From the NCBI GenBank assembly GCA_946184215.1, contig CAMHER010000119.1, positions 1 through 6,172 of the forward strand: 6,172 nucleotides of DNA, given 5' to 3'. Made by a program: the position numbers and the translations under genes. The notes beneath the pieces were generated by a model, which was given only the letters and a program-made list of their open reading frames with translations, had not been told where the DNA came from and ran no database searches. The first letter of the stretch is position 1, and every line of letters begins with the position of its first letter. The stretch is from an uncultured Clostridia bacterium. Lineage in GTDB: Bacteria; Bacillota; Clostridia; Oscillospirales; Oscillospiraceae. Shown here piece by piece: positions 5,434 through 6,172 of this stretch.

Positions 5434-6172
5434 AAAGACATCCTGACTGCCCCCTTTGTGGTGGAGATGATCCGCACGACGACCAACATGTACAACCACG
5501 GCTGGGACGAGCGCAACGGCGGCAACATTTCCCTGCTGCTGGACGAGAGCGAGGTAAAGGCGTATCTCGATCTCTCCGCCGTCATTCGTTCGATCCCGAC
5601 CGGCTTCTCCGCGCCGGAGCTTGACGGAAAGTATTTTCTGGTCACCGGCACCGGCAAGTATTTCAAGAACGTCCAGTATGCACCCGAAGTCAACCTGGGC
5701 CTTGTGCGCATCACCGACGGCGGCGAGACCGCGGAGCTTCTCTGGGGCTTTGCCGACGGCGGAAAGTTTACCAGCGAGTTCCCCGCTCACATGATGAGCC
5801 ATGTGGCACGTCTCAAGGTCGATGCCGCCAACCGCGTGGTCATGCACTGCCACCCGGCCAATCTGCTGGCCATGACCTATGTCCACACGCTCGACGAGCG
5901 GGAGTTCACCCGCACGCTCTGGCAGATGTGCACCGAGTGCATCGTCGTCTTCCCGGACGGCGTGAACGTGCTGCCCTGGATGCTCTGCGGCACGAACGAG
6001 ATCGGCGAGGCAACCGCCGAGAAGATGCGCACCGCGCGTCTTGTCGTGTGGAGCCTGCACGGCATCTACGGCGCGGGCAAGGACCTTGACGAGACTTTCG
6101 GCCTCATTGAAACCGCCGAGAAGGCCGCCGAGATCTATATGAAGATCGCCCACCTGCCGCGCGTGAACACCA
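5431..6172 (+). CDS. rhaD: L-rhamnulose-1-phosphate aldolase (3' end outside the window)
   Basis: RhaD is a class II, zinc-dependent aldolase that cleaves L-rhamnulose-1-phosphate into dihydroxyacetone phosphate and L-lactaldehyde. The 247 residues present follow E. coli RhaD closely. They include GWDERNGGNISL (24-35), FLVTGTGKYFKNVQ (69-82), LLWGFADGGKFTSEFPAH (103-120), VVMHCHPANLLAMTYV (136-151), TECIVVFPDGVNVLPWM (168-184) and LHGIYGAGKDLDETFGLI (209-226). Glu116 is the expected catalytic acid/base, and His139, His141 and His210 are the expected zinc ligands. The frame is open to the window edge. E. coli RhaD has 274 residues, so roughly 25 C-terminal residues lie beyond. It starts 14 bases after the isomerase stop and is the third pathway gene of the operon. 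Confidence 0.95.
   Translation, partial: MKDILTAPFVVEMIRTTTNMYNHGWDERNGGNISLLLDESEVKAYLDLSAVIRSIPTGFSAPELDGKYFLVTGTGKYFKNVQYAPEVNLGLVRITDGGETAELLWGFADGGKFTSEFPAHMMSHVARLKVDAANRVVMHCHPANLLAMTYVHTLDEREFTRTLWQMCTECIVVFPDGVNVLPWMLCGTNEIGEATAEKMRTARLVVWSLHGIYGAGKDLDETFGLIETAEKAAEIYMKIAHLPRVNT

Noticed and set aside
5158..6153. 331-codon open frame on the minus strand
   Set aside because: It runs antisense to the isomerase end and rhaD, both strongly supported on the plus strand.

Overview
The window looks like part of a GC-rich Firmicutes chromosome, most likely a gut Clostridia member of the Oscillospiraceae/Ruminococcaceae type. The reasons are strong AGGAGG-type ribosome binding sites, GC-rich coding sequence, protein families typical of Clostridia, and short hairpin-rich intergenic repeats of a kind I recall from such genomes (not checked). 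All real genes lie on the + strand; the long minus-strand frames are antisense shadows.

Left part (1-1352): a flavin reductase-like FMN-binding protein whose frame is broken by a one-base loss near its 3' end, closed by a clear intrinsic terminator, then a maltose/galactoside O-acetyltransferase-type enzyme with a TTG start. Neither has an evident link to the rest.

Right part (1416-6172): an L-rhamnose utilisation locus. It runs AraC-family regulator, rhamnulokinase (rhaB), a sugar isomerase of the L-arabinose/L-fucose isomerase superfamily, and L-rhamnulose-1-phosphate aldolase (rhaD, cut by the window edge). Together these would take L-rhamnose to L-rhamnulose, L-rhamnulose-1-phosphate, then dihydroxyacetone phosphate plus L-lactaldehyde. 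The isomerase does not look like classical RhaA, so it is a candidate non-orthologous replacement for the first step.

Two non-coding structures stand out. Just before rhaB, a sigma70-type promoter, a 9-bp inverted repeat around its -10 box, a terminator-like hairpin with a T-tract and the rhaB Shine-Dalgarno all occupy about 55 bases. Between rhaB and the isomerase lies a cluster of short palindromic repeats (GGGGAAGG...CCTTCCCC units joined by AGA loops). It has apparently replaced the 3' end of rhaB, supplying its stop codon and leaving a kinase of 430 residues. The last repeat module runs directly into the isomerase ribosome binding site.

I see a complete catabolic pathway with unusual parts rather than a wholly new system.
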